Assembly: GCA_024449915.1 (NCBI GenBank)
Contig: JAMZAV010000026.1
Location: forward strand, 620,001-684,000
Direction of reading: 5' to 3'
Source of the DNA: Sweltsa coloradensis
Lineage: Eukaryota; Arthropoda; Insecta; Plecoptera; Chloroperlidae
DNA: 64,000 bases
The notes under the pieces are model-generated. The model did not search any database and had not been told where the DNA came from. It was given only the letters and a program-made list of their open reading frames with translations. Positions 11,540 through 23,814 of the stretch are shown here, one piece after another (position 1 is the stretch's first letter; each line of letters opens with the position of its first letter). The position numbers and the translations under genes were made by a program.

Positions 11540-11810
11540 CTTTTTGTTGCCTTCCATCACCGGACGGACACTCTTCACTCACTTTCCTTTTCACTTTCCT
11601 TTAGCTCCCTGTTATTATTGCATTCCACTTCTCGATCAACAACAGCGTCAACTTGAAAAAAGACCACCCAAGACCCCATGTAATAATGGTTCAAAAAAAA
11701 TATATCAATTAATCAATAATTATCAACAGTGCAGCACACCTGCCAGGTCGCGCTTTACAGAGCGTATCGCATATTCGATGCACAATGAGGAACATGGGCG
11801 GAATGGGCGA
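11540..11810. other. No supported feature
   Basis: Host sequence to the right of the hAT element. A long frame at 11367-11861 crosses the hAT boundary and cannot be a gene in its own right. Confidence 0.4.
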
Positions 11811-12144
11811 AGTTCCCCTGTAAGAATCACTTTTCCGTCCGTCCGTCACATCTCACGATGAAAACCGAACATGACCTCCGTTGGACACGCGTTTGTGCTG
11901 ACATTGCCCTTCAACAAAGATGATACAGAATATTTTCGGTGACTCTTGGGTTTCAGGGGGTGGGCCTATCATTTATAAGTGTAAATTTCCCGTACCCGGC
12001 ACCTCCACCAAAGAATGAAAAGCACTTTAAAAAAATATATAAATAAATTCGTATTTAGAGTCGCTTTACTGATTTTATTTCTGATTTTATTTGTGTTTTC
12101 TTCTTGGACAATCTCATCTGTTGATTACGTAGCTTCGCTCCCTA
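11811..12144 (-). mobile_element. Dispersed core-motif repeat, fullest copy
   Basis: Read on the minus strand: GGGAGCGAAGCTACG (from 12144), TAATCAACAGAT, an AAGAAGAAAAC segment, GACTCTAAATACGAAT and an AT run; the core TTTGGTGGAGGTGCCGGGT (12012-11994); a variable segment; GAGTCACCGAAAATATTCTG; a GGCAATGTCAGCACAAACGC segment; GTTCGGTTTTCATCGTGAGA and a GACGGACGGACGG tract. The same blocks in the same order, partly lost, recur at 2423, 14080, 41755, 42599 and 44414. No protein is encoded. Confidence 0.75.
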
Positions 12145-12278
12145 TTTAGGATTCTCCCGGACCAGCGCTTGTTGAAACAACTACAATTTGGAAATTGATT
12201 ATTTAAACAGTAAAAAAAATGCGTTGATATATCAGAGCTCATTTTATGTTGATACGTTAGTAGATAGATCAAGTTTTC

Positions 12279-12477
12279 TTAAACTTTCAATTTAGTTTGT
12301 TTTTCGTCTAGATTGTTCGTTGTTTTTGTTGTGCACGATTGATTCTCTGAGGAAATACAAACCCCTGCGGTGACAGGCTTCACCCTGGCCCCATCAATCT
12401 TGCGTGTGAGAGCCAGGGAGGTGCACCCAATACAATCACTTTGTCCACACTCTTCGTGGTTTCTGCACCGGATAGCT
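12279..12477 (-). CDS. Candidate cysteine-rich terminal exon, function unknown
   Basis: On the minus strand a strong splice acceptor (pyrimidine-rich TTCTTTCTGCCCTTGTTCAG ending at 12478) precedes an open stretch to a TAA at 12281-12279. The deduced peptide holds the cysteine pattern CX5CX4CX2C within its first 17 residues (around CRNHEECGQSDCIGC), then two more cysteines, followed by a polar tail rich in Thr, Asn and Lys. I do not recognise a family. No matching upstream exon was found, and a second possible boundary (an AGG/GTGAAG donor inside) means the exon could be shorter. It may be part of a secreted protein gene on the minus strand, or a chance frame. Confidence 0.28.
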
Positions 12478-12485
12478 CTGAACAA

Positions 12486-14079
12486 GGGCAGAAAGAATTA
12501 AGAAGTTACACAGCTCATTTCATTATGTGGTCGCACGTATAATAGTTCCGAACCGAAGGATGGTTGTGGTTACCGATATTTTATATTTATTCGCACTCTC
12601 ATCTGACAAGAGGGAAAATCGTTAATATAAACGTGAGAAAAAGTTATAGCTGGCTCTTTGATTGTTATTGAACTCCTTGGGGTGGTATTATGGTTGCCTG
12701 TTAACTGTTAGTCTGTTCCTTCCCCCTGAGCTAATGCCCGTCAGCACTCTATGGAATACCACAGGTCATTAATACTTGCCTTTTATTGTTTCCTCACGGT
12801 TTTCACTCAGCCTAGATGAGAAGGAAGCTCAGTCCGTGATCTCAGGGGACCCTATTGTTCTGAAGGGGATTCTGTTTTAAATCTCGCTTGCAAGTTATCG
12901 TTTCTTCAATCCTCATCTGTCATCCATTTATCGCCTCGAATAATGAGCTGCCTAGTAAGAACAACATTAGAGTAGGATTCTTGCCATGAGTATCGTGGTA
13001 ATTGTTCGCTAGAGTCAGTTAATTAATTACGAGTAGGATCCTACTTTTGATGCCAACTGAAGCGAGTAGCGGTATGCCAACTTTTACGATGTTCACAAAT
13101 ACGACCATTAACACATTTCTGTATATTATTGTGATATTTGGAAGTAGATATTAAAATATATATGATACAATACATAAGCTTTAATATTGTCTATAAATTA
13201 CTATTTATTAACTACGATTTATATATTTTATACTATTTACTACTATTTTGTTTTATAGCAAGAAAAATACCTTTATTTGAAACACAGGTGTGTAACCACA
13301 CTGACCGAATTATTTAGTGCATTTTTCCCACTGACCGAATTATTATCTAATATGTTAGGTATTCCAATATTAGGGAGTCTTCATGTAGTGATTCGCATTT
13401 GCAGTAAATTAGTTGTCACTTTAAAAAAAAGGTTTATAGAGTTTTGTTTGCTATTTTTCTTTTCTTATATCTATTCATTTATATTACTAGCGTTAGTGGT
13501 TATTTTTTTCCACTCTGAGTGAGATGAACGTTGGCGACGCTGATTCTGTGCAGTGAGGTCATCGCCTCCAACATAAAAGATGTCACTCTTAACATGCTAA
13601 CATACATGAACATGAACTCAGTGCATTGTGCACGTGTAAGGGAACATAACATACAGAGATATCTGACGTAGAATACAAGCAACGAACAATTCAGACACAA
13701 AAGAACGAGACAAAAACAAATTTTCTAATTATTTTTTCCCCTTGTTGTTATTCTTGAGCGTGAAATTGGAATTTCGCTAACAAAACTTGCACAAAAGAAC
13801 AGGATAAAATACAAACCTTTTCTTTCAATCCTTGGATAGAAGGGCTTGTATTGCGTTTGGCCAGGCTATCGACATCCCTGATCCACTTTCATCTGTACTA
13901 GATTCATCTGGGATTTCCTGGTAGAATCACGAGATACAGACAGCATGCAAGGGTAGATTTAATTCAATTCTACCCACATTTATAAGATGGAAAGGCACAG
14001 TTTATTGAGATGGGAAGTGAAATTACTATTTTCTTCATTCTACTAGTTCCTTAGGAGCAAAATTTCTCTATAAACAACA
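12486..14079. other. No supported feature
   Basis: AT-rich sequence. Frames near 13277-13522 and 13500-13700 are low-complexity hydrophobic translations with no domain. Confidence 0.4.
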
Positions 14080-14470
14080 CTTTTCTGTCCGCCTGTATGT
14101 GTCACGTCTTACGATAAAATCCCAGCCTCCGATTGATGCGTTTGTTTTGTTAGAATTTTCCTTCAGCAAGGATGATTCATAATGTTTTAGGTGTCCTTGT
14201 AACCGAATATCTTGAGAATCCTTCATATTACCTGAATAATAGCCCCAGCACATGTGAATAATAATGCTGAATCTGTTTATCGTTACCGTAATTATGAGGG
14301 ATTTTTTTAATTAATAATTTTAGTTTTATTAATCTTGCTCTATTGTACGTTTAGTTCTATAAATTTATTCATGTTTTATTTATTTTTTGAAAGTAGTTTA
14401 ATTCCGACCTTATATTCATTCAAACTTTTATACGAATACTCGGCACCCCCACCAACAAAGAAAACGAATT
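14080..14470 (-). mobile_element. Dispersed core-motif repeat, diverged copy
   Basis: On the minus strand the core reads GTTGGTGGGGGTGCCGAGT (14456-14438). Further along, at about 14200-14080, lie recognisable family blocks: CATTATGAATCATCCTTGC, a GATTTTATCGTAAGACGTGAC-like block and ACAGGCGGACAGAAAAGTG. It is older than the copy at 11811-12144. Confidence 0.6.
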
Positions 14471-15582
14471 ATTTTGACATTTTCGAATCCTTTCGCAAAA
14501 GCGAGTCAGCAAGGCAAACGCGCAGAAAGTATTTGTTGGAGTTTAGTTCGTAAACGACTCCTTACTGCCACAGTACCAAAATCAAACTCTTCTTTCAATG
14601 TTGAGAAATTTACTGAAATAACCTCGTTCTGGCAAGCACATTGATCCCATTTCAAATTAATAAACTTGAACTTACAGTTTTCCAAGTTCCTTTTGTGAGC
14701 ACAATATACCTCACTGGCTACTGGCAGCAGTTGTGGTAAGTAAATCAAATAACCCCTTTTCATACCCATCGATAATTAGCGAAAGTTAGTGATCGTATAC
14801 AGTATTATTTTACAATTACCAGCATAGATTGCAATAGTATTTTTGCTGTGATTAAATTTGAAAATATTCTATAATTATTACGACGCTTTTCACAAAAAAA
14901 CTTTCAAATTAATCTCGTTTATATTCGAGACGAACTTGAACTTTGAAAAGAACTTGAACTTGTTAAAAGTTTCCCCAACCTGCCTCCGAGCTGCTACCCA
15001 TAATGCACTCTGTTTGTCTTTCACTGTTGTTTGAAATAAAACTACACAGCCATTGATCGACCAGTCACTGCATGAACACCCTTCTTATTCCTCCAAGTTC
15101 TAACTACGGGTGAGCTCCCTAACGTTACACGTCTTAAGCTTATTAAAGTTTTACTAAACTTTGCTACTTATAAATATTAATTGGCCAATTTGCTTCCGCG
15201 GGGGAACTACTTTCTGAACTCTCCCGGTAGTTTGTTCCCTGTTCCTGCATAGTTTAGTCACCCCCTACGGGAATAACCGGCCGCCGCTAAAACCAAGCGA
15301 TTCAATTTGACCCACTTATACCCACGAGAGGAAATTTACATTTTTGGAAAACGATTTCGTTTAGATCGAAATGTTTGGCCATGAATACGTGCTAGTTGTG
15401 TTAAGTTCTGGTGGAGGGAGTTTCTTTCAAAAGTCTGGATGCATCCTCGTTTTTAGAACTTATTATTATGGGGTTAAGTGAAGTAGTCGCCGGGTTTTAT
15501 ATTGAAGGTATTTGAAATGATAAGCGGTGCAGCCCGGCTCCAGTATGCCTACTAAGCCTACTCTTATCGGTTGCACAAAAAT
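14471..15582. other. No supported feature
   Basis: AT-rich sequence with a GAACTTGAACTTTG-type local repetition near 14930-14965. No gene or element boundary was identified. Confidence 0.4.
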
Positions 15583-15715
15583 GTAGAGGGAGAAAAGCTA
15601 ACCGTAATTGTTTCTTTCTTGTTCTCATATCCTTAATTTATGGTGGGAGGTGCCGGGTGCAGACTTCTTTCTATGTGGGTATAGTCAAACTTATGTCTCC
15701 GTTACGTATTCAAAA
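15583..15715 (+). mobile_element. Dispersed core-motif repeat, partial copy
   Basis: A GAGGGAGAAAAGCTAACCGTAA block is followed by TGGTGGGAGGTGCCGGGT (15641-15658, one inserted G in the core). Downstream similarity fades within about 60 bp. An open frame crosses it and becomes a low-complexity Phe/Ile/Tyr-rich translation of AT-rich DNA, not a gene. Confidence 0.5.
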
Positions 15716-16509
15716 AACATGCTTATGTATTTATTTATTGTATATGTAATATATTATATATTTTTTGTTATGCATTTCTTTATTTTTATTTTTTTATTTA
15801 TATACGTATTTATTTGTGTATGTATTAATTTATTTATTACGTATAAGCATTCGTTTGGAAATAAAACTATTCAACTATAAGGCTCGTTCCGGTAGGTACC
15901 CGGTACTTCTTTTTATTTAGGAACACACCACGGTATATTCATAATATATTCTCCACAGTTGAATTCAATGAGGGTGGGTTTAGTTTTCTATCGAAAAACA
16001 TTCGCTTCGTTGTTCATTAATAATGAAGTACATTCACAATATGTAAATAAAACAAACATACAACGGGTAACTGAATAGCTTGAAAGTAAAATGTTGTTTG
16101 CAGTCACTGATTTACTCATTGTTCTGTTTGTTTTTACTTTTTACTGAACTCGCTTTTAACTAGAAAATATGTTAATGTAAACGTCAAATGTTTGGCGTGG
16201 GCCGTTATTCAAGAGGTAAAGTTTTTAACATTTTGAAATTTATAACGCATTCCATTACGTTGGGATTTGAGTTAATAAAGAACATAATTATTGCAAACTA
16301 AATTGTTTTTGGAATTAAAAACCGCCCATGTATTTTTATACTTTTTATATACTTCAGCATGCCATAAAATAACAATATTGAATTCCTTCGTTCCGAGTTT
16401 ATATGTATAACGATAACAAGCAGAAATAAGATTTTTATTGTGCATTAGTAAATTCGCTTTGAAACATTAATTATATGTTTATGTTAATTATGTTTTACAA
16501 GGGTGTGTA
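15716..16509. other. No supported feature
   Basis: Very AT-rich; runs of TATTTATTT-like sequence to about 15850. Nothing further is supported. Confidence 0.4.
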
Positions 16510-16870
16510 CGGGATTATTCTATAGAGGGAGCGAAGCTAATCTACTTTATCAACACGACAAAAAAAACGATAAAACGATAAAAAAATAAAATAATTAGTT
16601 TCTACTCAGGTTTCAAATCTCGCTGTGGATGGAGGCGCCGAGTGTGTATATATATATATATGCCCAATTTAGGTGAGGCTAGCCTCGTCCCAACCACAGG
16701 GCGCAAAAACATTCAGTACCAAATGTCTACAAGTAAAACGTATGCATTTAAAATGATGACCTTTTTACATTGCCCTTCAACAAGGATATACAGAATATTT
16801 TTGGTGAACGGGGCTCCTTACCCAAACTTTATACATTACATAATCGGCACCACCACTAACAAAGATATTT
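16510..16870. mobile_element. Two overlapping, oppositely oriented remnants of the core-motif repeat
   Basis: On the plus strand, GAGGGAGCGAAGCTAATC (from about 16527) leads to a diverged core GGATGGAGGCGCCGAGT near 16627. On the minus strand, a diverged core (GTTAGTGGTGGTGCCGATT, 16860-16842) is followed by TCACCAAAAATATTCTGTAT and GAAGGGCAATGT. A (TA)n run lies between them. This looks like two insertions or an inverted rearrangement of one. Confidence 0.5.
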
Positions 16871-16971
16871 GATTGCTGGAACGAAACCTTAATATTTTGT
16901 TTCTTCTTGTTCGGCGATCTGTGGCCCTATTTTGGGTACTGCTGTACTCGAACTTGTTATTTCATCATACA

Positions 16972-17540
16972 TAAAAACGCTTAAGTCCCGTCGCGTTGAT
17001 GGATGAGCTTTTTGTAAGTTTTTAGTTTGCGTGGGACCACTTTTCCTTTGCAAGTGCTTTTTGAATGCATTGTAGGTGATTTTTGTCAAGTTTCTATTGT
17101 TACTTTTTAATTGTTATTATAAACCTTAAAAAACTCGTATTAAAACCTTTATTCTATAGATTCTGGCTTACTTTTTCAACTTTTTCTTTCAAAAAGCAAT
17201 ACATCACCATTACCTTAATGTCCATGTAAAATATGAACGTTGTAGCCCCACCCGTTGAGTCAGAATCGGCACAAATGTCACGAAAAAATCGCGCTAAAAA
17301 TCGAAAAAAATCGTAAAAGTATGATATTCATGAGAAATATTTCTTCGATTGTACCCAAAAACAATACAAGTCTAAGTTCAGAGATTTCGAAGGTCCCTTC
17401 CCATTTTCATCAAGATCGGATATGCCGTTTGCCTGGTAGAGAGCGAACAGAAAAAAAAACAAAACATTGGAGCTAAATGTTTTGAGGGGTCAGTGAAATT
17501 GAAGTTTTCTCTTCGCTCGCTACGCTCGCTACGCTCATCC
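16972..17540 (+). mobile_element. 'GAGCG family' element, copy C
   Basis: The left end AAAACGCTTAAGTCCCGTCG then GCGTTGATGGATGAGC; the right end TTCGCTCGCTACGCTCGCTACGCTCATCCAAT (17512-17543). The interior shares long blocks with copy D (30305), for example CCTTTGCAAGTGCTTTTTGA, CATCACCATTACCTTAATGT, AGAATCGGCACAAATGTCAC and ATGCCGTTTGCC. Copy C has a single internal unit where D has two. The frame at 17255-17476 lies inside the repeat and also appears in D; conservation here is that of a repeat, and no function can be given. Confidence 0.75.
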
Positions 17541-18039
17541 AATAAATCAATAATTAAATAAATACATACATAAATGAATAAATAAGTATTTAGATCAGTC
17601 ACATGATACCTAATTTTAAATTTTGATACAGTGATTGGTACGGGGTCTATCTTTCATTGAGTTCTTCTATCTATATTATCTCTTTTTATAAACTCGTGTA
17701 TTTTTATAATTATGTTATAACTATAGACTATCTAATCACTCATTCTCCGAGAATTGGGCCTATCCATACAATGTACGGATCAGTGAATAAATCTGAAATT
17801 AAATGAAATGAGAATCTCTAGGTTTCTGGCTTTCTGCGCCTTTCAAGACTAGTGATTGCGAGACCGACTCGACGATCGTAGGTGGGCGTAGTACGGTCTA
17901 GCTAACCTAGGTGGGAATATCATTAGCATCCCTTAACACGCACCCGCCCTCGCCTAATTAAATATTCCGAGCTGGGTTAAGACGGTGCCTAGGTCAGAAG
18001 TCACCGCCTTGTGCGTCATTCGATCCCTGCCGTGAGTTC
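17541..18039. other. No supported feature
   Basis: Includes AAATAAATACATACATAAA-type simple sequence near 17555-17585. No gene was seen. Confidence 0.4.
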
Positions 18040-18245
18040 TAGTATGACCCATCGCTGATGTGGCGGTGAGTTCTCTAGTATATTATCATGACTGTGGCGG
18101 TGAGTTCTCTAGTATATTATCATAACTGTGGCGGCGACTTTTAGAATCTTGTCATCGCTGTGGCGGTGAGTTTTATAGGATCTTCTCATCGCTGTGGCGG
18201 TGACTTTTAGAATCTTGTCATCGCTGTGGCGGTGACCTTTTTGTT
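18040..18245. repeat. Minisatellite with 32-34-bp units
   Basis: TGTGGCGG recurs at 18059, 18093, 18127, 18159, 18193 and 18225, followed by TGAGTTCTCTAGTATATTAT or TGACTTTTAGAATCTTGTCA. Two interleaved unit variants are present (a TCTCTAGTATAT type and a TTTTAGAATCTTG type), the second alternating with a related TTTTATAGGATCTTC form, consistent with higher-order duplication. Confidence 0.85.
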
Positions 18246-18594
18246 GAGATCAATCTCATTTTCGCGGAAAGGTGTTAATTTTTTCGAAAGCTATATAATA
18301 TGATTTTTTATGTAAATCCCGTTAACACTTTACTTCACTTAAGATAAGCGAATAAAGTTTCCTAGCAGATGAGACGCAGAATTTCTTAATTTATGTTGAC
18401 AAGAGAGTTATTAAAGTCGTTCTACTGGGAATAGTTTTTTTCAAAACCAGTTTTATGAGTAGAACGTGACAAATATGTGAATATGTACATTTTTGGCACA
18501 TTTAAAATAGTGTAGGCCGAAGTGAATACATACAAGTACTTCAGACATATCGTACACAAACAAAACTTATTCGTTTTAATTGTACTGCTCAACA
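18246..18594. other. No supported feature
   Basis: AT-rich sequence without recognised elements. Confidence 0.4.
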
Positions 18595-18668
18595 CAGGCA
18601 ACTTTAGATTAACGTCATAAAACAAACTCAAGACAGGCAACTTTAGATTAACGTCATAAAACAAACTT
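18595..18668. repeat. Recent 39-bp tandem duplication
   Basis: ACAGGCAACTTTAGATTAAC and the following CGTCATAAAACAAACT appear at 18595 and again at 18634 with no visible change across about 35 bp, indicating a young local duplication. Confidence 0.8.
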
Positions 18669-21600
18669 TAGTGATACATGTAAATATACTGAATAGTTCC
18701 AAATCCAATAAAATCCAAAATCCATCGAACTTTTTAAAATGAAAGCTTTCTTTTCACTCATGAACAGTTCAGAAAAGGTTTTTAACTATTTGATGCGGGG
18801 TTTTGGAGTAAATAAATATTATAATTTATATTTTATTTGTTTATTTATAGATTTGATTCACAGGACTAGAGTATCGTGAAATTAGACCTGCTTAAAAAAA
18901 TATGTAGTTCGGGTGTAAAAGTTCAACGAGTTTCTTCAAATATTGGGAGTGACACAGCTGATTTTGATTATTCTATACAAGTTGCCTCTCGTTTTCACCA
19001 ACACACAGACCCCATTGTCGTCTAGTTATTGCCACTGTGATATTCACCACCGCGATTCTAACCAGCCTCGCGTTTCTGTTATTTCCAGCGCATCACTAAA
19101 TAACCCTCCCAATGTGTTGACATATGCGCACTTTATAACCCTATCCTATCATATGTTGATCGTCCACAGTCCGGGCGGACTCGATCAATCATACCAACCC
19201 TAGCGCCTCAATTTCCTTTCGCGACATTTTACCAACAAAACATTCGGTGTGACAGCCCCATGAAAACACTTGTTTTACTCGAAAAAATAATATGTCGCGC
19301 GCCAGACAATAAAATTTATTTATCTAGGGTTTCATTGTTGTCCGCCGTGATTATGGTTATTAGATGGGGAGGGGGGAGTCTCATTGTTAAACGCGGGCCT
19401 GGCAATTTGTTTAAGTAGTCCGTGTTTCGTTGAGGGCCGGGCTCTTCTTTCTCGCGATAGCCGGGCTTTGTTCTCTAACTCAGGCCTGATTAATGAGGGC
19501 AACAGCGGTTAGTGGCGACAAGGTGGAACATCGGGTGTTTTATAGGTGGTATTGTACTGGCCGGGTGGAAAATATCGCCCTTTGTTTCAAAGTTTAGGTT
19601 GATTGATGCGTCACAACCACAGCCAGGGAGGCTAGTTAAACATCATTAATTGTTTGCTTATTACAAACTGAAATAGGTAAAATGTGGCAATTATTGTGAT
19701 GGATACATTGACATTCAGAGTAAGAAAGTTAGTAATGAGTGGCATAATTATTATCGGGAAATTATAAGAACTTAGCTCGAATGAACAGGCAGATCCTTAG
19801 ACTGCTTTAAAAAAACTAAAAAAAAAGATAGTGTGCACTTTGCATTGTTGTCGATCAAGGATAATATGCAGCACATACTTTTCTTATAGTTATTTTAAAA
19901 TCCTATCATTATATACTTATGGATGTGAGAAGAGAGAGCGTCTGCCCCGTAGTACTGGTGTATCTGTTACCCTCATTGTGCATTACAGTAAATAAATCTT
20001 CGTTGTTATTGTTAAATTATGTATAAATCTAATTCAACAAAACCAAACATGTAAAAACACAAAAAATGTCTACACTGAAGTGATACCTCTATTGAAGAAC
20101 GTATCTGTTTTTAATTTATTGGGAAGAGAATTTTATAAAGTGACAGATCTATTGTATATCTATTTTTGATAGAGTGATGTTCTGGCCCTCCTAGGAATCA
20201 AGGGGTTGCGTATTATTGTGATAAGTTTTGCCTTTCGTTGATGGATAATTTCGTATATAGGATCTACATCCACCTTTCGATGATAACATAACCCTTGATG
20301 AACAATGATTACTTAAATCCAAAATAAAAATAAATTATAACTGTCCAAAGTAATTTTTTTGTTTCGAAAGTTTCGAAAATCTGTGATGTGATACTCTTCA
20401 AGTGCGGATACTTTTGATTGGACGCATTCGAGTCTAAAAGAATTGTGGTTCTGACAAACGTTGAAGATTCCCTTGATATAAAGAGTGACAGGGGCCGGAA
20501 GTACTTGATAAAAAGAGTTTTTAAAATCTATGGGGAGACGTATAGAAGCAATCAAGACACATTTTAGGACGCTGAGGAATTCTAAATAGTAAATTACTAT
20601 AATTGAGGAGCAATTTGATTACTTCTGTTACAAATAGGTGTTCAGAGTAAGGTATAACTTGGAAGGCGGGAAATAAAATACGATGTGTGGATCATTATTC
20701 AAAAAACACAAAAAGTTGACGACCGTAAGTGTAACTTATCTTGTCACTTTTAATTTCCTGTGCTTTTACTACCAGCAGGACTTGCTGGCAAGATGAAAAT
20801 ACATTAAAATCAGGCATGTATAAGTCTGACTGTCCACCAAACCTACGACAAAGAACATTGTTTTCTATCTCTGCCTTCTATTAAATCTCCCCAACATCTT
20901 ACATTTTAAGTAGCAAATATTTGTAGACCTACGCTTTCCTCTCTCAAGTAATTGAATCTGCAGCTTAATTACGGTTAAAGTAATACGACTCTATTCATCT
21001 CTTTGTGTTTAAAAATTATAATTCTACAAATTGTCTGTTTCTGAAAGTTTGCGATGAGCTCAAGCGTTAAAGTCTCCAAGCTCGAGTTTCTCGTACGGAA
21101 TCAATTTCAGAACGGATTACGAAGAAAATATTGCAAATCAGGGGAGTCTCGTCTCAAGAGTTTTTTCCAGTGCAATTTCATGAGTGTATTTATGTTTTTA
21201 TTTCGCGTCCACCCTATTCAGTTTTAAAACTGAATCATGGAGGATAATAAATAAAGTTATGATTTGTCAGCGTATTACAAACATCCAGGATCAGAACTTG
21301 TTCAAACTAAAGTGCACAACAAACAGTTTTTCTTCTGTGTCTGTCAGGGATATATAGTTTTACGTGAACGTGTTTACGTATTTTATTTATTTATTTAACC
21401 TTATTTAATCTATTCGACGAGGACAGTAAATAAAAGTATGTATGTATGAATGTATGTATATAGCATATTATGCTTACAAAAAACTGTAGTTACGAAATAC
21501 GAGCTTATGCAAATGTCAAAGAAATAATTTACCTGTAACCGTGATACAACAATTTATAATAACGACAACTGTTTGTGATACTTTATTCAAAAAGTATTTA

Positions 21601-22508
21601 AAATGTGAAATGAAATGAATTAATATTAATCAAAAAAAATATATAAATTTAAAAAAAGAAAAAGTCAAAACTGTTGTTTGAGTTAGACGATCTCTAACGG
21701 ATATGAGTTTTGCTAAACATCAGAGACAGCAAACAAGGGAATAATGAAACTTTTGAGGGAATCTCTCGCTCTGCCTTCACCTATCACGTCTAAATATCCC
21801 ACAGAACTTATCATCCCGCTCACTTGTCCGCCTCTGAATCATGGATGATTTGCATGAAGACAATGAGTGCGGTGCTGCCTGTCTCGCTTAGCTTGAGACT
21901 ACGTCATCTCACGACGCCCATCACTCCCCATCCTTCGTACACAATAGATGGGAAATGAGAAAGATTTTCCAGGTGGTTTACCCGGAGATAAGATGGGCCT
22001 ATTCTTCCTCGTATATATTTCCAATTTATATTGTCATTATTCGTATGTATCAGGGGAGAGAAAGAAATCTACTTTCCACATCCATTGAGTTTACCTAATA
22101 ACAGACAAAAACGAGGAAAAATAAGTTATTTCTTTTGTTCGGGTTGGTAGCCTTGTAGGTAACGTTCTGTCGACTCTTTTCTAACCAGCCATCCAGTGTT
22201 AGCTGACTCAGCACAGCTCTTTGCTTTATGCGGGCGAATAGGGACATCTTTCCTGCTTTCTTCTTTGTGATAACATCGTCACATCATCGCTTCTCTAGCT
22301 GTCTGAACCATGCAGCGCTGGAAGGAGGGAAGAAAGAGATTTAATAAAGTGATATAAAAGGCGGGAATAATACAAGCATTAAAACGGAAGGAATAAAAGA
22401 AAGCTTGTGACACTTGATGAAAGCCATTAGAACAACTGTAGTCGTTTTGAAAACACTTCGGGTGGGGACAAAGAAACGTTCTGCATTCGTTCGTGTTGCT
22501 GTTGGAGG
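18669..22508. other. Large stretch without a supported gene
   Basis: I find no exon with splice context, RNA gene or clear transposon end. Local features are simple-sequence runs (GTATGTATGAATGTATGTAT near 21436-21457) and a poly-A-rich patch near 21630-21660. The stretch could be intronic or intergenic. Confidence 0.4.
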
Positions 22509-22509
22509 C

Positions 22510-22530
22510 GATGCGATGCGATGCGATGAG

Positions 22531-22593
<63 letters not shown>

Positions 22594-22605
22594 AGAGAGA
22601 GATAC
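22510..22605. repeat. Compound microsatellite: (ATGCG)n then (AG)n
   Basis: Four ATGCG units (22510-22529) are followed, after a short A-rich break, by a GA/AG run from about 22535 to 22601 with one interruption. The long frames on either strand here (Arg-Glu or Ser-Leu repeats) are translations of this run. Confidence 0.95.
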
Positions 22606-23629
22606 TTCACTTTATTTCGAGTACAAAAAATGCATAAAAACATATTACTGAGAATGTTTTTAACAAAAGTATGTATAGGAACAGAAAAACAGATAAACTA
22701 AACAATAAATCTAAAAATAATTTCGTACTACTTCAATAATCTAGAGACTCTTTTCAAAATACTTGTTCAAAACAAAAGAAGTAGCTTGTAATTTTGTGTG
22801 TGCTCCGATATTTAGGGTTTGGGGCGCATTTTCGAGTAGAATATTTGAGACGAAAACTAACTTGGTGATTAGTCTTACTTTTGTGCACCTACCATACACT
22901 CATCTTCGAAACCCTATTTGCTTGAACACACACTCGCAATTAGACAATAACTTGAGTTTGTATTGTAGCCTTTAAAAACACGAAGTTTGGAGACTTCTCC
23001 GCTCCCCTCGTCTTCAAATAATTAGCGTACGCCCTATTTTTACCCAGCTTAATCAATAATGATGATGAGCTAAGAGAAAGAGAGATTAATGCGCGAGTTC
23101 TGTGAAGTGAGTGATGCTCGTCAGCAAGCAACCACCAACCACCAACCACCAAGTACCTCGTATTTTATTCTCGTGAGTATACACGAGGGGTCGGGGCTAA
23201 GCTCACATGTCGTGGGTCATAGTGGATATCCACGATCCAACGATATTCTTACACGCAAAGAAATCCTTGTACCATGGGAGATATCACGTTGAATATATTG
23301 TTTGCAGGAAGTCAGACCCAAATGTGAGGCTTGAGATTGAATATGACGCGTAAAATCGTAGAATCATCAAGATGGGGTGGGAGGGAGGGGGTTATGGGTC
23401 AGGAATATTTAGATTCTTGTAAAAAAACAAAAAACAAAAAAAACAGAAGGTAGTGTTCCATTGCAAAATGTTTTGGGATGAATGTCCTGGAAATAGGGTA
23501 CAAATAATTTTTCCCCGATGTGACCCTTCAGAGGTGAGTAACAAGGTTATTAGAGTGATGATGGTAGTGGTGAATCCCTAGAACTCGCTTTAACGACTGA
23601 AGAAACCCTCAGACAAAGCTTTGTAAAAC
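22606..23629. other. No supported gene
   Basis: Contains a small ACCAACC-type tandem repeat near 23127-23150 and an A-rich run near 23420-23445. Nothing else is supported. Confidence 0.4.
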
Positions 23630-23705
23630 TGCTGGTGGCGGGTATAGAACCCATGATTTCCCGAACACTCATGAGCTACCTCTGTCAGTGCTACGTTGAA
23701 GGATG
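23630..23705 (-). repeat. tRNA-like SINE fragment
   Basis: On the minus strand a sequence near 23690-23635 has the order expected of a tRNA-derived head (GTAGCTCATGAG then GGGTTCTATACC, close to the pol III B-box GGTTCGANNCC). Short and diverged. Confidence 0.35.
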
Positions 23706-23814
23706 AGCAATGGATTGATTTAGTTTGATATTGCTTATCCTCTCATATTAATGCACTAAGGCTATTCGAGTCGTTGAGTGGTAATAGATGAGGATGAAGT
23801 ATGAATAGAAGAGG

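Noticed and set aside
11367..11861. 164-codon plus-strand gene
   Set aside because: It crosses the right terminus and target duplication of the hAT element into unrelated host DNA, so it cannot be an inherited coding unit.
17255..17476. A conserved small protein shared by 17255-17476 and 30845-31264
   Set aside because: The shared translation follows from DNA-level repeat homology between copies C and D; the frames end differently, and related copies A and B carry it only in degraded form.
22341..22701. Overlapping frames with Arg-Glu or Ser-Leu repeats
   Set aside because: Translation of the (AG)n microsatellite.
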